A stretch of 47,964 bases of DNA from Halococcus salsus (lineage in GTDB: Archaea > Halobacteriota > Halobacteria > Halobacteriales > Halococcaceae). Both the position numbers and the translations under genes were made by a program. The DNA is taken from NCBI RefSeq assembly GCF_009900715.1, contig NZ_JAAAJC010000011.1:1-47964 (forward strand). Direction: 5' to 3'. Below the pieces are notes generated by a model. The model was given only the letters and a program-made list of their open reading frames with translations. It was not told where the DNA came from and made no database searches. This document shows positions 8,068 to 17,399 of this stretch, piece after piece (positions within the stretch are counted from its first letter, which is position 1; each line of letters begins with the position of its first letter).

Positions 8068-10992
8068 TCAGGTAGATAGTACAAACGACGCGTTCACTAG
8101 GGTTGGTTCTTCGGGCGTCACATGCCTGTCTTCTTCGAGTTGAGCTAGTTCTCGGTCTTGCTCACGTCGGAGGTTCTCAAGATTTCGGCGTGCGTTCCCA
8201 ATGGGGGCACTCATATCCGCTCCTTCCTCGGCACGCCGCTGGTAGGTTTCGAGCCGTTCCTCCCACGTGCCGATTCGCTCGCTGAAGTGCTGCTCTGCGT
8301 GTTGGCGCTTGATCGTGACCTCACGCTCGCGTTCGTCGCGTGCTTCTTGGGCGAAGCCTTGGACCTGCCTCCACGCTTCGTCGTCAGCAATCTGGTGAAG
8401 TGACGATGCTGCTCTCGCTAGTTGCTGAATCGTCGATGGTTCTACTACCTCCGGCGAAAGTGTCGACTCGATAGTGGGGGTGTCAGTTGTGACAGTACCA
8501 TCTTCGGTCACATACAACTGGATGAATTTCTCGGTGACGGCTTCGCCCGAACCCGCGACATATCCGACACGGAAGTTGAACAGAATACCGGGCGACACAT
8601 CGTCGGTCGTCGTCTTTGCCCCGACGTTACCCGCTATTTGCTTACCGCCGAGGCAGTAGTCGATGACTGCCTGAACGAGTGGATGGTCAAGCGCTATGAA
8701 CGATACCTCGTCGTGCTCCATCGCCACATCCCTCGTGAACGTTGCGTGTTCGTACTGCTGGTCGACCCGTTCGCCGGTCAGAACCCTCGGCACGTCGAGC
8801 TGGAAAATGTCGCCACCGGCCCTCGCTGGCCCCGGACGAACACCTCTGATGTCCCCTCCAAACACGTCGAAGAACTCGCGGACGAGCATCTCGATATCTG
8901 TCTCGCTCACCTCTCCCTCCCGACTCCGCTCGATCACGTCGAGGATCTCGCGATCTTCCTCCGAGAGATCAAATCGGTCCCGGATCAGGAAATCCCCCTC
9001 GACGGTCTCGAGAGCCTCCTTACGCTCGTTGATCGCACGGTCGATATCGGCGATGACCTCTTCGGTCGGTGTATCGGCCCCGATCGCCGCCATGATCTGC
9101 CCATCGAGGTCGATATTCTCCAGAACCCGACCGAGCACGTCCGAACGCATTCCGAGGTCCTCTTCGATCTGGTCGAGTTTCTCGATCAGGAGATTCAAGA
9201 TCTCGCTCTCGCGCGTGTCTTTGAAGAACAAGTTGCGGATCTCGACCGTTCGGTCCTGCCCATAGCGATGGAGCCGCCCCATTCGCTGGTCGATACGGAT
9301 AGGATTCCACGGCAGGTCGTAGTTGACCATGATATGGGCGAACTGGAGATTGAGCCCCTCGCGGGCGGCATCCGTGGCGAGCAGGATGTTCGCCTCGTTC
9401 TCGAACTTCTCCTGTTCACGTCGACGGCGGTCCTGGCTGAGGTCACCGTAGATCTGGGCGACGTCACGATCCTCGAAGATGGTATCTCGGAGGTATTCGA
9501 GCGTGTCCGTGTACTCGGTAAAGACAAGGACTTTCTCGTCTGGATCGCCAGCGAGAACCCCCTCAACGTACTCCTGAAGGAGACGAGCTTTCGAGTCAGT
9601 CGTAATGTCCTTTGCCTGTTGCCAAAGGCGTCTCACACGTTCGAGCTCCTCTTTGATCTGTTCTCGATTCAGGGTGATCGTCACCGTCTCCAACTCGGTT
9701 TCGACACGGGAGCGCTCGGCGTCGGTGAGCGTCTCGGGTTCGGTACTGTAGCGTGGAATGAGACCCTGAACGTCGTCTGAAAGGTCCTCGGCGACTGCAT
9801 CGTTTTGGATGGCGCGCATCCGGTTTTCGAGTGACTTCCGGATGGCGTAGATACTCGATACCAGCCGTTTCTGGTAGATGACCATCGTGAACCCTGCCGT
9901 GTGATTTTCCTCCTGCTGAGCGAGGTTGTAGTACTCCCGAATATACTCGGTGACGTCGTCGTAGAGACGACGTTCTTCGGGTGTCATCTTCACAGGGAGC
10001 GCCTCAATGTTCTTCTCGGGGAACATTCGCGTACCGTCCATCTCGTACATTCCATCCTTCAGACGACGGATCATCAGGTCGTCGAGAGCGTCGGGCGTGA
10101 TCTGGCTCTCGTGGGAGAATCGGTAGGGATCGAGGAGTCCAATGAGAAAGAAGAACTGGTCGGATTTGCCCTTGTGTGGCGTGCCGGTGAGGAGGATCAG
10201 TGCATCAGAGTTATGGGCCACTGCCTCGCCGACCATGAACCGCTGCGTTCGCTCGACTGACTCGTCACTGCCGCGTCGAGCGGTCAAGTGGTGGGCCTCG
10301 TCGAAAACCGCTGCGTCCCAGCCTTCTTCGAGGTTCTGGAGGGCTTCGAGCACGTCGTCTTGCTTGGCGAAATCGATCGACGTGATAATGAGGTCCTCTT
10401 GGAGCCATACGTTCTGGTTCGGATGGGAGCGACGGTAGGTCCGGACGGTGTCGCGGTCGTAGATAACGAAGTTTCGGTCGAACTTCTCGCGCATCTCTTC
10501 TTGCCACTGCACCGTGAGCGGCGCTGGCGCAACGATGAGAACGCGGTCAGCCCGACCACGGGCGATGAGCTCCTCAATGACGATACCGGCCTCGATGGTC
10601 TTACCGAGACCGACCTCGTCGCCAATGAGATACCGGTGGTCGTAGGAGTTCAGGATCTCGTAGGCGGCTTGGACCTGGTAGGGTTCGATCTCGATGCGGT
10701 TGTTCGTTAGCGAGAGAAAACGGTCGTAGCGGTAGGCCAAGTCGAGACGGGTTGCTCGTTCACGGAGATCGACGTGAACTGGGTCGTCGATCTGCTTTGC
10801 TACAAGACGGTCGACCACCGAATCGACTTTCTCGATATGGGGAAGTCCACTCGGGAGTTTGCGGAGCTGCCCATCGGTTGTGTAGACGTGGAGCAGGTCA
10901 CCCCCACCGTCGCGCTCTTCGATACGGGTAATCTCACCCTCGCCACCCGCGAACGTGACGTGGTCTTCGACCTCGAACCCGGAGTCAGTCAT
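8068..10992 (-). CDS. SNF2-family helicase of a restriction-like operon (DrmD-like)
   Basis: A 974-residue superfamily 2 helicase. In order it shows an N-terminal SH3-like region (DHVTFAGGEGEITRI), motif I DEVGLGKT near residue 130, motif II DEAH near 235, motif III LLTGTPHKG, helicase C motifs with LATDAAREGLNL and motif VI QRMGRLHRYGQ near 575, and a long charged, coiled-coil C terminus. This is the RapA/SNF2 type of DNA translocase. The ATG at 10992 overlaps the methyltransferase stop by 8 nt, so the pair is coupled. Pairing of such a helicase with a large adenine methyltransferase recalls DrmD-DrmMI of class 1 DISARM, but drmA, drmB and drmC are not nearby. Confidence 0.88.
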   Translation of the reverse strand: MTDSGFEVEDHVTFAGGEGEITRIEERDGGGDLLHVYTTDGQLRKLPSGLPHIEKVDSVVDRLVAKQIDDPVHVDLRERATRLDLAYRYDRFLSLTNNRIEIEPYQVQAAYEILNSYDHRYLIGDEVGLGKTIEAGIVIEELIARGRADRVLIVAPAPLTVQWQEEMREKFDRNFVIYDRDTVRTYRRSHPNQNVWLQEDLIITSIDFAKQDDVLEALQNLEEGWDAAVFDEAHHLTARRGSDESVERTQRFMVGEAVAHNSDALILLTGTPHKGKSDQFFFLIGLLDPYRFSHESQITPDALDDLMIRRLKDGMYEMDGTRMFPEKNIEALPVKMTPEERRLYDDVTEYIREYYNLAQQEENHTAGFTMVIYQKRLVSSIYAIRKSLENRMRAIQNDAVAEDLSDDVQGLIPRYSTEPETLTDAERSRVETELETVTITLNREQIKEELERVRRLWQQAKDITTDSKARLLQEYVEGVLAGDPDEKVLVFTEYTDTLEYLRDTIFEDRDVAQIYGDLSQDRRRREQEKFENEANILLATDAAREGLNLQFAHIMVNYDLPWNPIRIDQRMGRLHRYGQDRTVEIRNLFFKDTRESEILNLLIEKLDQIEEDLGMRSDVLGRVLENIDLDGQIMAAIGADTPTEEVIADIDRAINERKEALETVEGDFLIRDRFDLSEEDREILDVIERSREGEVSETDIEMLVREFFDVFGGDIRGVRPGPARAGGDIFQLDVPRVLTGERVDQQYEHATFTRDVAMEHDEVSFIALDHPLVQAVIDYCLGGKQIAGNVGAKTTTDDVSPGILFNFRVGYVAGSGEAVTEKFIQLYVTEDGTVTTDTPTIESTLSPEVVEPSTIQQLARAASSLHQIADDEAWRQVQGFAQEARDEREREVTIKRQHAEQHFSERIGTWEERLETYQRRAEEGADMSAPIGNARRNLENLRREQDRELAQLEEDRHVTPEEPTLVNASFVLST

Positions 10993-13900
10993 CGCCGACT
11001 GCCTCTTCAACGATCTCGATCTCCTCGTCAGTCAGGCCGTAGAGTTCGTAGACAATCTGGTCGATGAGATCGTCGGTCTTCTCGATCTTCGCGTTGAGTT
11101 CGGCGGCGCGTTCCTTGACGTCAAGATAGCGCTCTAACCCACCCTCGACGTCGGCGAGTTTCGGGAGGGTCAACGCTTCGAGCCTATCTAGCGGCGAGAT
11201 GGACTTGGTGGCCGTCTCGCGAAAGCCCGCGAAGCCACCCGCCTCGTCCGCCGCGTGGGGCACGAACGCCTCGACCAGCCCGCGCTCAGCCTCGGAGAGC
11301 CCAACAAATTCCATCGCGGCCTGGGGCTCGGTCTCCGTGTACCCCCAGCGGTCCGTCTCGTGTGCGTCGGGATCGTCGGGTTTGTACCGCGCCGTCGCCC
11401 GCACCACGAGTTTCGAGCTCTCGCTCGTGACGCTCACCGACCCGATCCGGAGGCTCTCGTGGTCGGCGGCGGTCGCAGTGAGTATCGAGTCCACGAGGCC
11501 CGCCGGCGGTTGGTAGCGCTCGCCGAGGGGCTCGCCGTCCGCGTAGTTGCCGAGGTGGTCGGGGAGGGAGAGATTGAGTGCATCCAATTCTTCTCTTAGT
11601 TGAATTGCGTTTTTACCAAGCTCTTCCAATTTTTCGTCTTCAGCGGCCGCTTTGTCGATAGGTATTTTCTCTACATGCACAGCTCTAAATTCCTGATAGC
11701 CACCTCGTAAACCAGATAATTCGAACTGGATCCAAAAATAAGCGAGAGTAGAATTAAGAACCCCGAGTAAAGCATGGTTCTCTAATGGTATGGCATATAA
11801 CTTATCATTTATGTAATTGCTATTGGTATCGAGTGTGAAATTTGGTCCTTTCGATATTACTGGGTAGATTATCTTAGAACGCTCCAGTTCCTCGTAGTAA
11901 TCGCAAGGTCGCAGTTCCCACCAGAATTCGCCTCTGTCATATCGACTCCTCGCGTCCGCTTGAAATTCTGAAAGGTGGTCTGATATCTGTGGATATTCGG
12001 ATTGGAACCATTCCCAAGCTTCTTCTTCATTCTGTTTACCGGATTGTTGTTTTGTCCATCCGGATGGAACACGGATCAAGTATCGATCGTTATACTCGGT
12101 CCGGAATTTGTGTACGTCTTCACCTTTGAGAAGGGGGTATACATGTTCAGAACTCTCATCAAGTTGGTGTGTATTTTGGCCGTTGAGAATGAATGCGTCA
12201 TTTAATCCAGTGAGTATTCCACGATAAAGCGGCACATCAACATATTCAGATAAGGAAATAGCTTCGCGTTCTATGTCACCAACAACCTTTGATATTTGTG
12301 GATTCTGTAGCCTCCACTTCTCACTAGATATCGAGTTCTGAAGAACCTCATATCTGGATTGCTTCACTACATTCGAGAGATCACTGAACTTTAAAGATTC
12401 GATATTAGCGACGGATATCGCGTGATTCGAGGGTGGCTGGTTTTTGCTCAACAGGAGAATAAGTGGATATGCACTTACAGATCTGGTGAAAACAGGGAGT
12501 GAGTGAAAGTCCACAACCTGTGAAATTGTAGTATCTTCCGCCAACATTCCTCTGAGATGTCTGCCGTATTCAGCATGGACAAATTTATTGGAAACTATGA
12601 ATCCGAGACTTCGTCCGGACCTCAATGCGTCTCTTCCAGCTTCGATAAAATACGTGTAGAGATCAGCCGCACTGTGGTATGCCTCGTACCGTTCTGATAA
12701 ATAATCCTTTGTGGTAGCTAATTGCTCTTGTCGTACGTACGGCGGATTCCCGACCACCGCATCAAACCCAGGATTCGCCCTATCGGAGCCATCGACTTCG
12801 TAGAACGCCTCGGGGAATTCGAGCTTCCAGTGGAGGAAGTCGTGCTCTGTGGCCAGTGCCTGGGCGCTTTGGAACCAGTCAGTTTCCTCAACGGCGGCCC
12901 ACTCGTCCGCGGAATCGAGCGCCCGCGCCATGCGTTCGTAGGCCCCACTGGGGAGGTCGAGGCTGAAATCCTCGGCAGTCTCGACGTTCGCCATCGCTAC
13001 GAGTCGTGTTCTGAGGTCGTCGCGTTCGATCTCGCGGTAGCGCCGTTCCATTTCCTTCACGTCCGCGAGGTCGGTGTTCTCGATCGCGATGAACTCCTCA
13101 TACACGTCCATCAGGTGGTCGATGGTGCCCCTGCGAACGGCACCGAAGTCGGCCAGCGAGGTGTTCGGGCCGTCGCTCGCGTCAGTGTCGAGTTCGTCGA
13201 TCTCCTCGATGTCCGACCCCACGAGCGAGTTCCCGGTCTTCAGGTGGTGATCGAGAAACGCGAGCGGCTGTTCGGCTGCCAGCGTCCGAAGCCAGAGCGA
13301 GACCTTCGCCAACTCGACGGCGAGCGGGTTCACGTCCACCCCGTAGATACATTGCTGGGCGACCTGACGACGGGCCCAGTTGATGTCTCGACTCTCGCCA
13401 ACGGTCTCGACACCCTGCTGTTCGGCTTGACGCTCCTGTGCGTCGATAATCTCGCGAGCGAGATAGTCGATGGTGTTCGTCAGGAAGTGCCCGCTCCCCA
13501 TCGCCGGATCGAGGATCTTGAGGTCGAACACCCGCTCGGCGAACTCCGCTGCGAATCCCGATTCATCCTCCGTATCGAACCCAATCAGGTCTTCTCGAAT
13601 GTCCTCAACCAGCGGGCCGAGGGTGTTCTCGACGATGTATTCCACTACGTATTCCGGCGTGTAGTACGAGCCAGTTGCCTTGCGCTCGCCCGCGTCCGTT
13701 GTCAGGTACACTTCGCCCGACTCAACGACCACCTCGTCACCCTCCTCGGCAGGCGCGTACTCGCCATTGTCCAACGTGAGCGGGCCATCGGCCACGTTGA
13801 GTTGGTATTCGAGCAATCCCTCGTAGATACTCCCAAGGTGGCGGACGTCAAGCGAGGAATAATCCACGAACGTCTTCCGATCGCTTCGCGTTCGGCTCCG

Positions 13901-15109
13901 AGTCAGGAGCTCGATGACCTGCGCGAGGTACTCGTCACCGACGACGTGCGAGGCCAGAAACCGGGTCTCCGGACTGTCGTTCTCACCCGGATTCGTCCGG
14001 AACAACCCGCCGTTGTACGCCGGGACGTAGAAGTCTTCTCGGGGAATGCCCCGCGATTCGCTTCCCCGGTCAATGAGCTGGAACAGCCCGTCGATCTGAT
14101 TCCAGAGTTCGTTCTGCCAGCTCTGGTACTCCGGCCGGTCACTGTCAAGTTCCTCGGCGACCTCCTGCTTGATCGTATTCAGGCTGTACGAGTCCCGATA
14201 GATCTCGTTGTCAGTATCGAGGAGGTCTCGACCTTCGCTCTCGGCGTACAACACGAAAATGAGCCGATAGAGGTAGATAAGCGAGCTATCGTGGATCAGG
14301 TCTAAGTCCTCGGCACCGAGGTTGTTTTCGGGATACTGCAGAAATCCCTCGGCGAGCGACTGGATCGCATCGTAGATGTTGTCCTGGAGGTCGGCCCCGA
14401 GTTCCTCGGCGAAGACGTTGCTTCCCTCGTACACATCGTTGAGGAAACAGTCACCGCTCGCGTCCGGCAGAAACGCCTCGTGGCGGAAGAACAGATAGAA
14501 GTATTTGAACGCCTCCAAGTCTCCGGTTTCGAGGATCGTCGGGAGGTCAACCTCGTAGTACGAATCGAGACGGTGGCTGGTCGGGCCGTAGTACAGTCGC
14601 CAGTACTCGCCGTTCGTGAGAACCGCCCACGTCGTCGGTGTCTCTTGGAGATAAACGTGAATCTGGTAGCTCGGGTTCTCGAAGTCCCGCTGTCGGCTCC
14701 CTCGTGTATCGAGTTTTCGCCCCCAGCGCTTCGCATCGGCGACAGCGACAGCGTTCCCGTAGAAATCGCCACCCTCCTTCCGTCGCCGGAACGCATTGCC
14801 GGCTGCTTCCTCCGAAGTGAAAAAGCCGTAGTCCGGTCGTCGGTCGCCTTTCTCGACGCTCTCTTCGACTTCGAAGGGAATACCCAACTGTCTGAACATC
14901 GGACGGATGAACTTCTCTTCGAGTTGGGACTCGTTTCGGTCGGGAGCCAAGTCACGCTCGCGCTCCCAGAGTGCAGCGATGTCGTCGTACGCCTCTTGAA
15001 TCTCGGATTCCGAAACCGACGCCCAGTCATCGGTTTCGGGGAGATGCTCGTCGAGGTAGTGGTTCGAGAACAGATCGCGATTCGTCCGGAATTCAGTTGT
15101 GTCCTGCAT
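10985..15109 (-). CDS. type IIG-like restriction nuclease-adenine methyltransferase fusion
   Basis: A 1374-residue protein. Residues 90-130 hold a PD-(D/E)XK-like nuclease motif (P92-D93 ... D125-A-K127). A helical middle follows. The methyltransferase core has motif I DPAMGSGHF near 533 and catalytic motif IV NPPY near 785, marking an N6-adenine methyltransferase of the Eco57I type. A target-recognition region (about 797-1175) follows, and then a helical C terminus with coiled coil. It would both modify and cut DNA with one specificity domain, as type IIG enzymes do. The nuclease assignment is weaker than the methyltransferase one. It begins 6 nt after the AbrB-like gene and overlaps the helicase gene. 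DrmMI of DISARM is an alternative name for the family. Confidence 0.88.
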   Translation of the reverse strand: MQDTTEFRTNRDLFSNHYLDEHLPETDDWASVSESEIQEAYDDIAALWERERDLAPDRNESQLEEKFIRPMFRQLGIPFEVEESVEKGDRRPDYGFFTSEEAAGNAFRRRKEGGDFYGNAVAVADAKRWGRKLDTRGSRQRDFENPSYQIHVYLQETPTTWAVLTNGEYWRLYYGPTSHRLDSYYEVDLPTILETGDLEAFKYFYLFFRHEAFLPDASGDCFLNDVYEGSNVFAEELGADLQDNIYDAIQSLAEGFLQYPENNLGAEDLDLIHDSSLIYLYRLIFVLYAESEGRDLLDTDNEIYRDSYSLNTIKQEVAEELDSDRPEYQSWQNELWNQIDGLFQLIDRGSESRGIPREDFYVPAYNGGLFRTNPGENDSPETRFLASHVVGDEYLAQVIELLTRSRTRSDRKTFVDYSSLDVRHLGSIYEGLLEYQLNVADGPLTLDNGEYAPAEEGDEVVVESGEVYLTTDAGERKATGSYYTPEYVVEYIVENTLGPLVEDIREDLIGFDTEDESGFAAEFAERVFDLKILDPAMGSGHFLTNTIDYLAREIIDAQERQAEQQGVETVGESRDINWARRQVAQQCIYGVDVNPLAVELAKVSLWLRTLAAEQPLAFLDHHLKTGNSLVGSDIEEIDELDTDASDGPNTSLADFGAVRRGTIDHLMDVYEEFIAIENTDLADVKEMERRYREIERDDLRTRLVAMANVETAEDFSLDLPSGAYERMARALDSADEWAAVEETDWFQSAQALATEHDFLHWKLEFPEAFYEVDGSDRANPGFDAVVGNPPYVRQEQLATTKDYLSERYEAYHSAADLYTYFIEAGRDALRSGRSLGFIVSNKFVHAEYGRHLRGMLAEDTTISQVVDFHSLPVFTRSVSAYPLILLLSKNQPPSNHAISVANIESLKFSDLSNVVKQSRYEVLQNSISSEKWRLQNPQISKVVGDIEREAISLSEYVDVPLYRGILTGLNDAFILNGQNTHQLDESSEHVYPLLKGEDVHKFRTEYNDRYLIRVPSGWTKQQSGKQNEEEAWEWFQSEYPQISDHLSEFQADARSRYDRGEFWWELRPCDYYEELERSKIIYPVISKGPNFTLDTNSNYINDKLYAIPLENHALLGVLNSTLAYFWIQFELSGLRGGYQEFRAVHVEKIPIDKAAAEDEKLEELGKNAIQLREELDALNLSLPDHLGNYADGEPLGERYQPPAGLVDSILTATAADHESLRIGSVSVTSESSKLVVRATARYKPDDPDAHETDRWGYTETEPQAAMEFVGLSEAERGLVEAFVPHAADEAGGFAGFRETATKSISPLDRLEALTLPKLADVEGGLERYLDVKERAAELNAKIEKTDDLIDQIVYELYGLTDEEIEIVEEAVGDD
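11580..12720 (-). other. AT-rich specificity-domain segment inside the methyltransferase gene
   Basis: This part of the methyltransferase gene encodes about residues 797-1175, directly after NPPYVRQEQLA, which is where Eco57I/TaqI-like enzymes keep their DNA-recognition domain. By eye the DNA is clearly richer in A and T, with many AAT, TTT and ATA codons, than the GC-rich gene on either side. The reading frame is intact. The simplest reading is that the recognition domain was replaced by recombination with a gene from another source. Confidence 0.6.
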
Positions 15110-15115
15110 TGGGAG

Positions 15116-15310
15116 TTATTCGGCGGGAGTGACGATGAGAAACCGTTCTGTGTCTTTGCTGTCGATGACGGCGTGGGCGATATCTTTTGACTCTGCAATA
15201 TCGAGATTTACCAAGCTATCAGTGGTGAGCCCGAGTTGGTTCAGTTCGCGCCCGGAGACATTGATTCGACCGGATTCCCCAGAGTTGTGCCCAACCTTTT
15301 TCTGAACCAT
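15116..15310 (-). CDS. AbrB/SpoVT-like small DNA-binding protein
   Basis: A 64-residue protein starting at the ATG at 15310 (MVQKKVGHNSGESGRINVSGREL). The GRINVSGRELNQLGL stretch resembles the swapped-hairpin AbrB fold, in which a 'rv.ip...r..lgl..Gd.v' strand-turn pattern binds DNA as a dimer. It ends 6 nt before the methyltransferase start, so it leads the operon and probably regulates it or itself. The longer upstream frame is rejected because it runs through the promoter. AbrB-like antitoxins are an alternative, but no toxin partner is seen. Confidence 0.65.
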   Translation of the reverse strand: MVQKKVGHNSGESGRINVSGRELNQLGLTTDSLVNLDIAESKDIAHAVIDSKDTERFLIVTPAE

Positions 15311-15336
15311 ATTGTTACTGTCATTATTGAGCGTCT

Positions 15337-15344
15337 GTTTATAG
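15337..15344 (-). promoter_or_regulatory. TATA-like box of the AbrB-methyltransferase-helicase operon
   Basis: On the minus strand CTATAAAC is centred 30 nt before the ATG at 15310. That spacing puts the expected transcription start at or next to the start codon, so the operon message would be leaderless. A second box, GTTTATG at 15401-15407 on the plus strand, is centred 34 nt before the DUF262 gene, giving two divergent promoters in a 127-nt gap. Confidence 0.5.
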
Positions 15345-15437
15345 TCTTTTCCTAGATGAAGCAGAATACCATCGTACTGTCGGGCCTCATTTGGGGGAGT
15401 GTTTATGCGTGAGTCACTACAGCATGGATGATAACGT

Positions 15438-17270
15438 ATGAAAGCAGACACTCTCACTTTGAGGGATATATTCCAGAAAGAAACCAGATACGTGGTCCCG
15501 ACTTTTCAGCGTCCGTACGTTTGGAACGAAGAGGAGCACTGGCAACTCCTCTGGGACGATCTGCACCAAGTGGTCGAAGAGTTCCTAGCTGAGATGGGTG
15601 AAGCAACTATCGATAATCTCGGGTTCGACGGACCTGAACAATCCCCACACTTCTTGGGTGCAATAGTACTCGAGCAGCGCTCGACTTCCACAAGCACTCT
15701 CGACACCCGAGAGGTTATCGATGGGCAGCAACGGCTCACGACGCTACAGATCCTTCTCTCCGCCGCGAGAGATGTAGCACTCGATGAGGGGCTTTCCCAG
15801 GAGGCATCCATGCTGCGCAGCCTCATATACAACAACAGGAACCTGATCCGCGAAGAAGAACACCAGTTCAAAGTCTGGCCGATAGAGCCGGATCGGGATG
15901 CCTTTCGAGCAGTGATGCGGGAAACAGACGAGGGAGATGACTCTCGCAAAACAGAGCAAGAGCACAAGATAGCAGAGTGTTATCGGTACTTTGTCGATGA
16001 GGTGCGTGATTGGTCACAGGAGAGTCAGTATTCTCCAAAGAAGTGCATTAGTGCGCTCACAACCGCACTGTGGGGATTGGTCCGGGTTGTGGTGATTGAT
16101 TTAGAAACGTTGGATGATTCGCAAGTCATATTTGAAACACTCAATGCCAGAGGGACACCTCTATTGGCAGGAGACCTAGTCAAGAATTTCCTCCTCCGGC
16201 AGGCCGACCATGACGGCCTATCGGCTGACGAACTTCACCAAAAGTATTGGGAGCAGTTCGACGAAGACGAGTGGAGAGAAGAGGTCGTTCAGGGACGTCT
16301 GGAACGCCCACGGATCGACGTTTTTCTCACCTACTGGCTCACTATGCGGACTGCGAGCCGAGTTCGTGCTAAGAAGCTTTTTCCAACCTTCCAGAACTAT
16401 CTGAAGACGACTGATAATTCGGTGGAGGATGTGCTCATAGATATCGACCACTACGCTCGTGTCTATGAGACATTCTCCGCTCCTTACTCAGATGACCGTG
16501 AGGGCGTGTTTTTCAAACGACTTGACGTCTTGGACACTACGACGCCGATCCCGGTCCTCCTCTGGTTGTATGGAGACGAGTCGATTCCACCCAGGCAACG
16601 TCGGACCGCCGTCGAAGCGATAGAGAGCTGGCTCGTACGGCGGATGCTCTGTCGTGTTACAACCAAGAACTACAATAGAATCTTCTTAGAGCTACTTTCT
16701 GACCTCCAGGACAGCGAGCCAGACAATGTAGCTTCCACCGTCATAGAGTTCTTCAAGGACAAAGAAGGGGCAAGCGAATACTGGCCCACAGACGAGGAAG
16801 TTCGGCAAACGATGGTCGAGAAGCCATACTGGAGTCGCATTAATCAACGACGGCTAAGAATGGTCTTCAGAGCATTTGAGAGGGAGCTGCGAGACACAGG
16901 ATATAGCGAAGGACTAGAGATCTCGCAGAAGCTCCATATCGAACATATCCTCCCTCGTGAATGGGCCCATCACTGGGACTTGCCAGGAGTGGATCCTGAA
17001 GAAGTTGAGCGGATCGAGCGCGATGAAATGAAGCATACAGTCGGGAACCTAACAATCCTTACTGAGAAGCTGAACCCCACCATCTCGAACGCTGCGTGGG
17101 ATACAAAGCGGGAAGCTATCGACGACCACTCAGTTTTATTACTCAACCGGCGACTCGTCGACCGATGGCACGACAATTGGGACGAGAACACTATTGCGGA
17201 GCGAGGGAGATGGCTTTCGGAACTCGCCGTAGGTATCTGGCCAGGACCAACGTCTGATCACTGGCGATAA
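15438..17270 (+). CDS. GmrSD-like DUF262/DUF1524 nuclease (type IV restriction family)
   Basis: A 610-residue single-chain protein. The N-terminal DUF262 (ParB/Srx-like NTPase) domain shows FQRPYVW at residues 23-29 and DGQQRLTTL at 95-103. A helical middle follows. The C-terminal DUF1524 HNH-type nuclease shows HIEHILPREW near 510, then NLT.L..LN and a final SNAAWDTK block. In GmrSD enzymes these two domains cut phage DNA carrying sugar-modified hydroxymethylcytosine and use nucleotide hydrolysis. All key motifs are intact. It diverges from the methyltransferase operon across 127 nt with its own TATA-like box, so the two systems share an intergenic control region. The modified base recognised in an archaeon is unknown. 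Confidence 0.9.
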   Translation: MKADTLTLRDIFQKETRYVVPTFQRPYVWNEEEHWQLLWDDLHQVVEEFLAEMGEATIDNLGFDGPEQSPHFLGAIVLEQRSTSTSTLDTREVIDGQQRLTTLQILLSAARDVALDEGLSQEASMLRSLIYNNRNLIREEEHQFKVWPIEPDRDAFRAVMRETDEGDDSRKTEQEHKIAECYRYFVDEVRDWSQESQYSPKKCISALTTALWGLVRVVVIDLETLDDSQVIFETLNARGTPLLAGDLVKNFLLRQADHDGLSADELHQKYWEQFDEDEWREEVVQGRLERPRIDVFLTYWLTMRTASRVRAKKLFPTFQNYLKTTDNSVEDVLIDIDHYARVYETFSAPYSDDREGVFFKRLDVLDTTTPIPVLLWLYGDESIPPRQRRTAVEAIESWLVRRMLCRVTTKNYNRIFLELLSDLQDSEPDNVASTVIEFFKDKEGASEYWPTDEEVRQTMVEKPYWSRINQRRLRMVFRAFERELRDTGYSEGLEISQKLHIEHILPREWAHHWDLPGVDPEEVERIERDEMKHTVGNLTILTEKLNPTISNAAWDTKREAIDDHSVLLLNRRLVDRWHDNWDENTIAERGRWLSELAVGIWPGPTSDHWR

Positions 17271-17399
17271 GCTTCTGCGTTATTCGAGAGAGTTAGTCTG
17301 CCGGATACGCTTACTCTGCTGGTAGAATTGTTGACGAACGCCGCGCTCCCGTCACGAACCCTCTGACAGTCAAGCGTCCGAACGAACGCGAAAAAAGAG

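Noticed and set aside
8422-9780. 452-codon plus-strand open frame
   Set aside because: It is antisense to the helicase gene, whose motifs are clear. Long antisense frames are common in GC-rich haloarchaeal genes.
12722-14305. 527-codon plus-strand open frame
   Set aside because: Antisense to the methyltransferase gene, no family-like sequence, and it stops where GC content falls.
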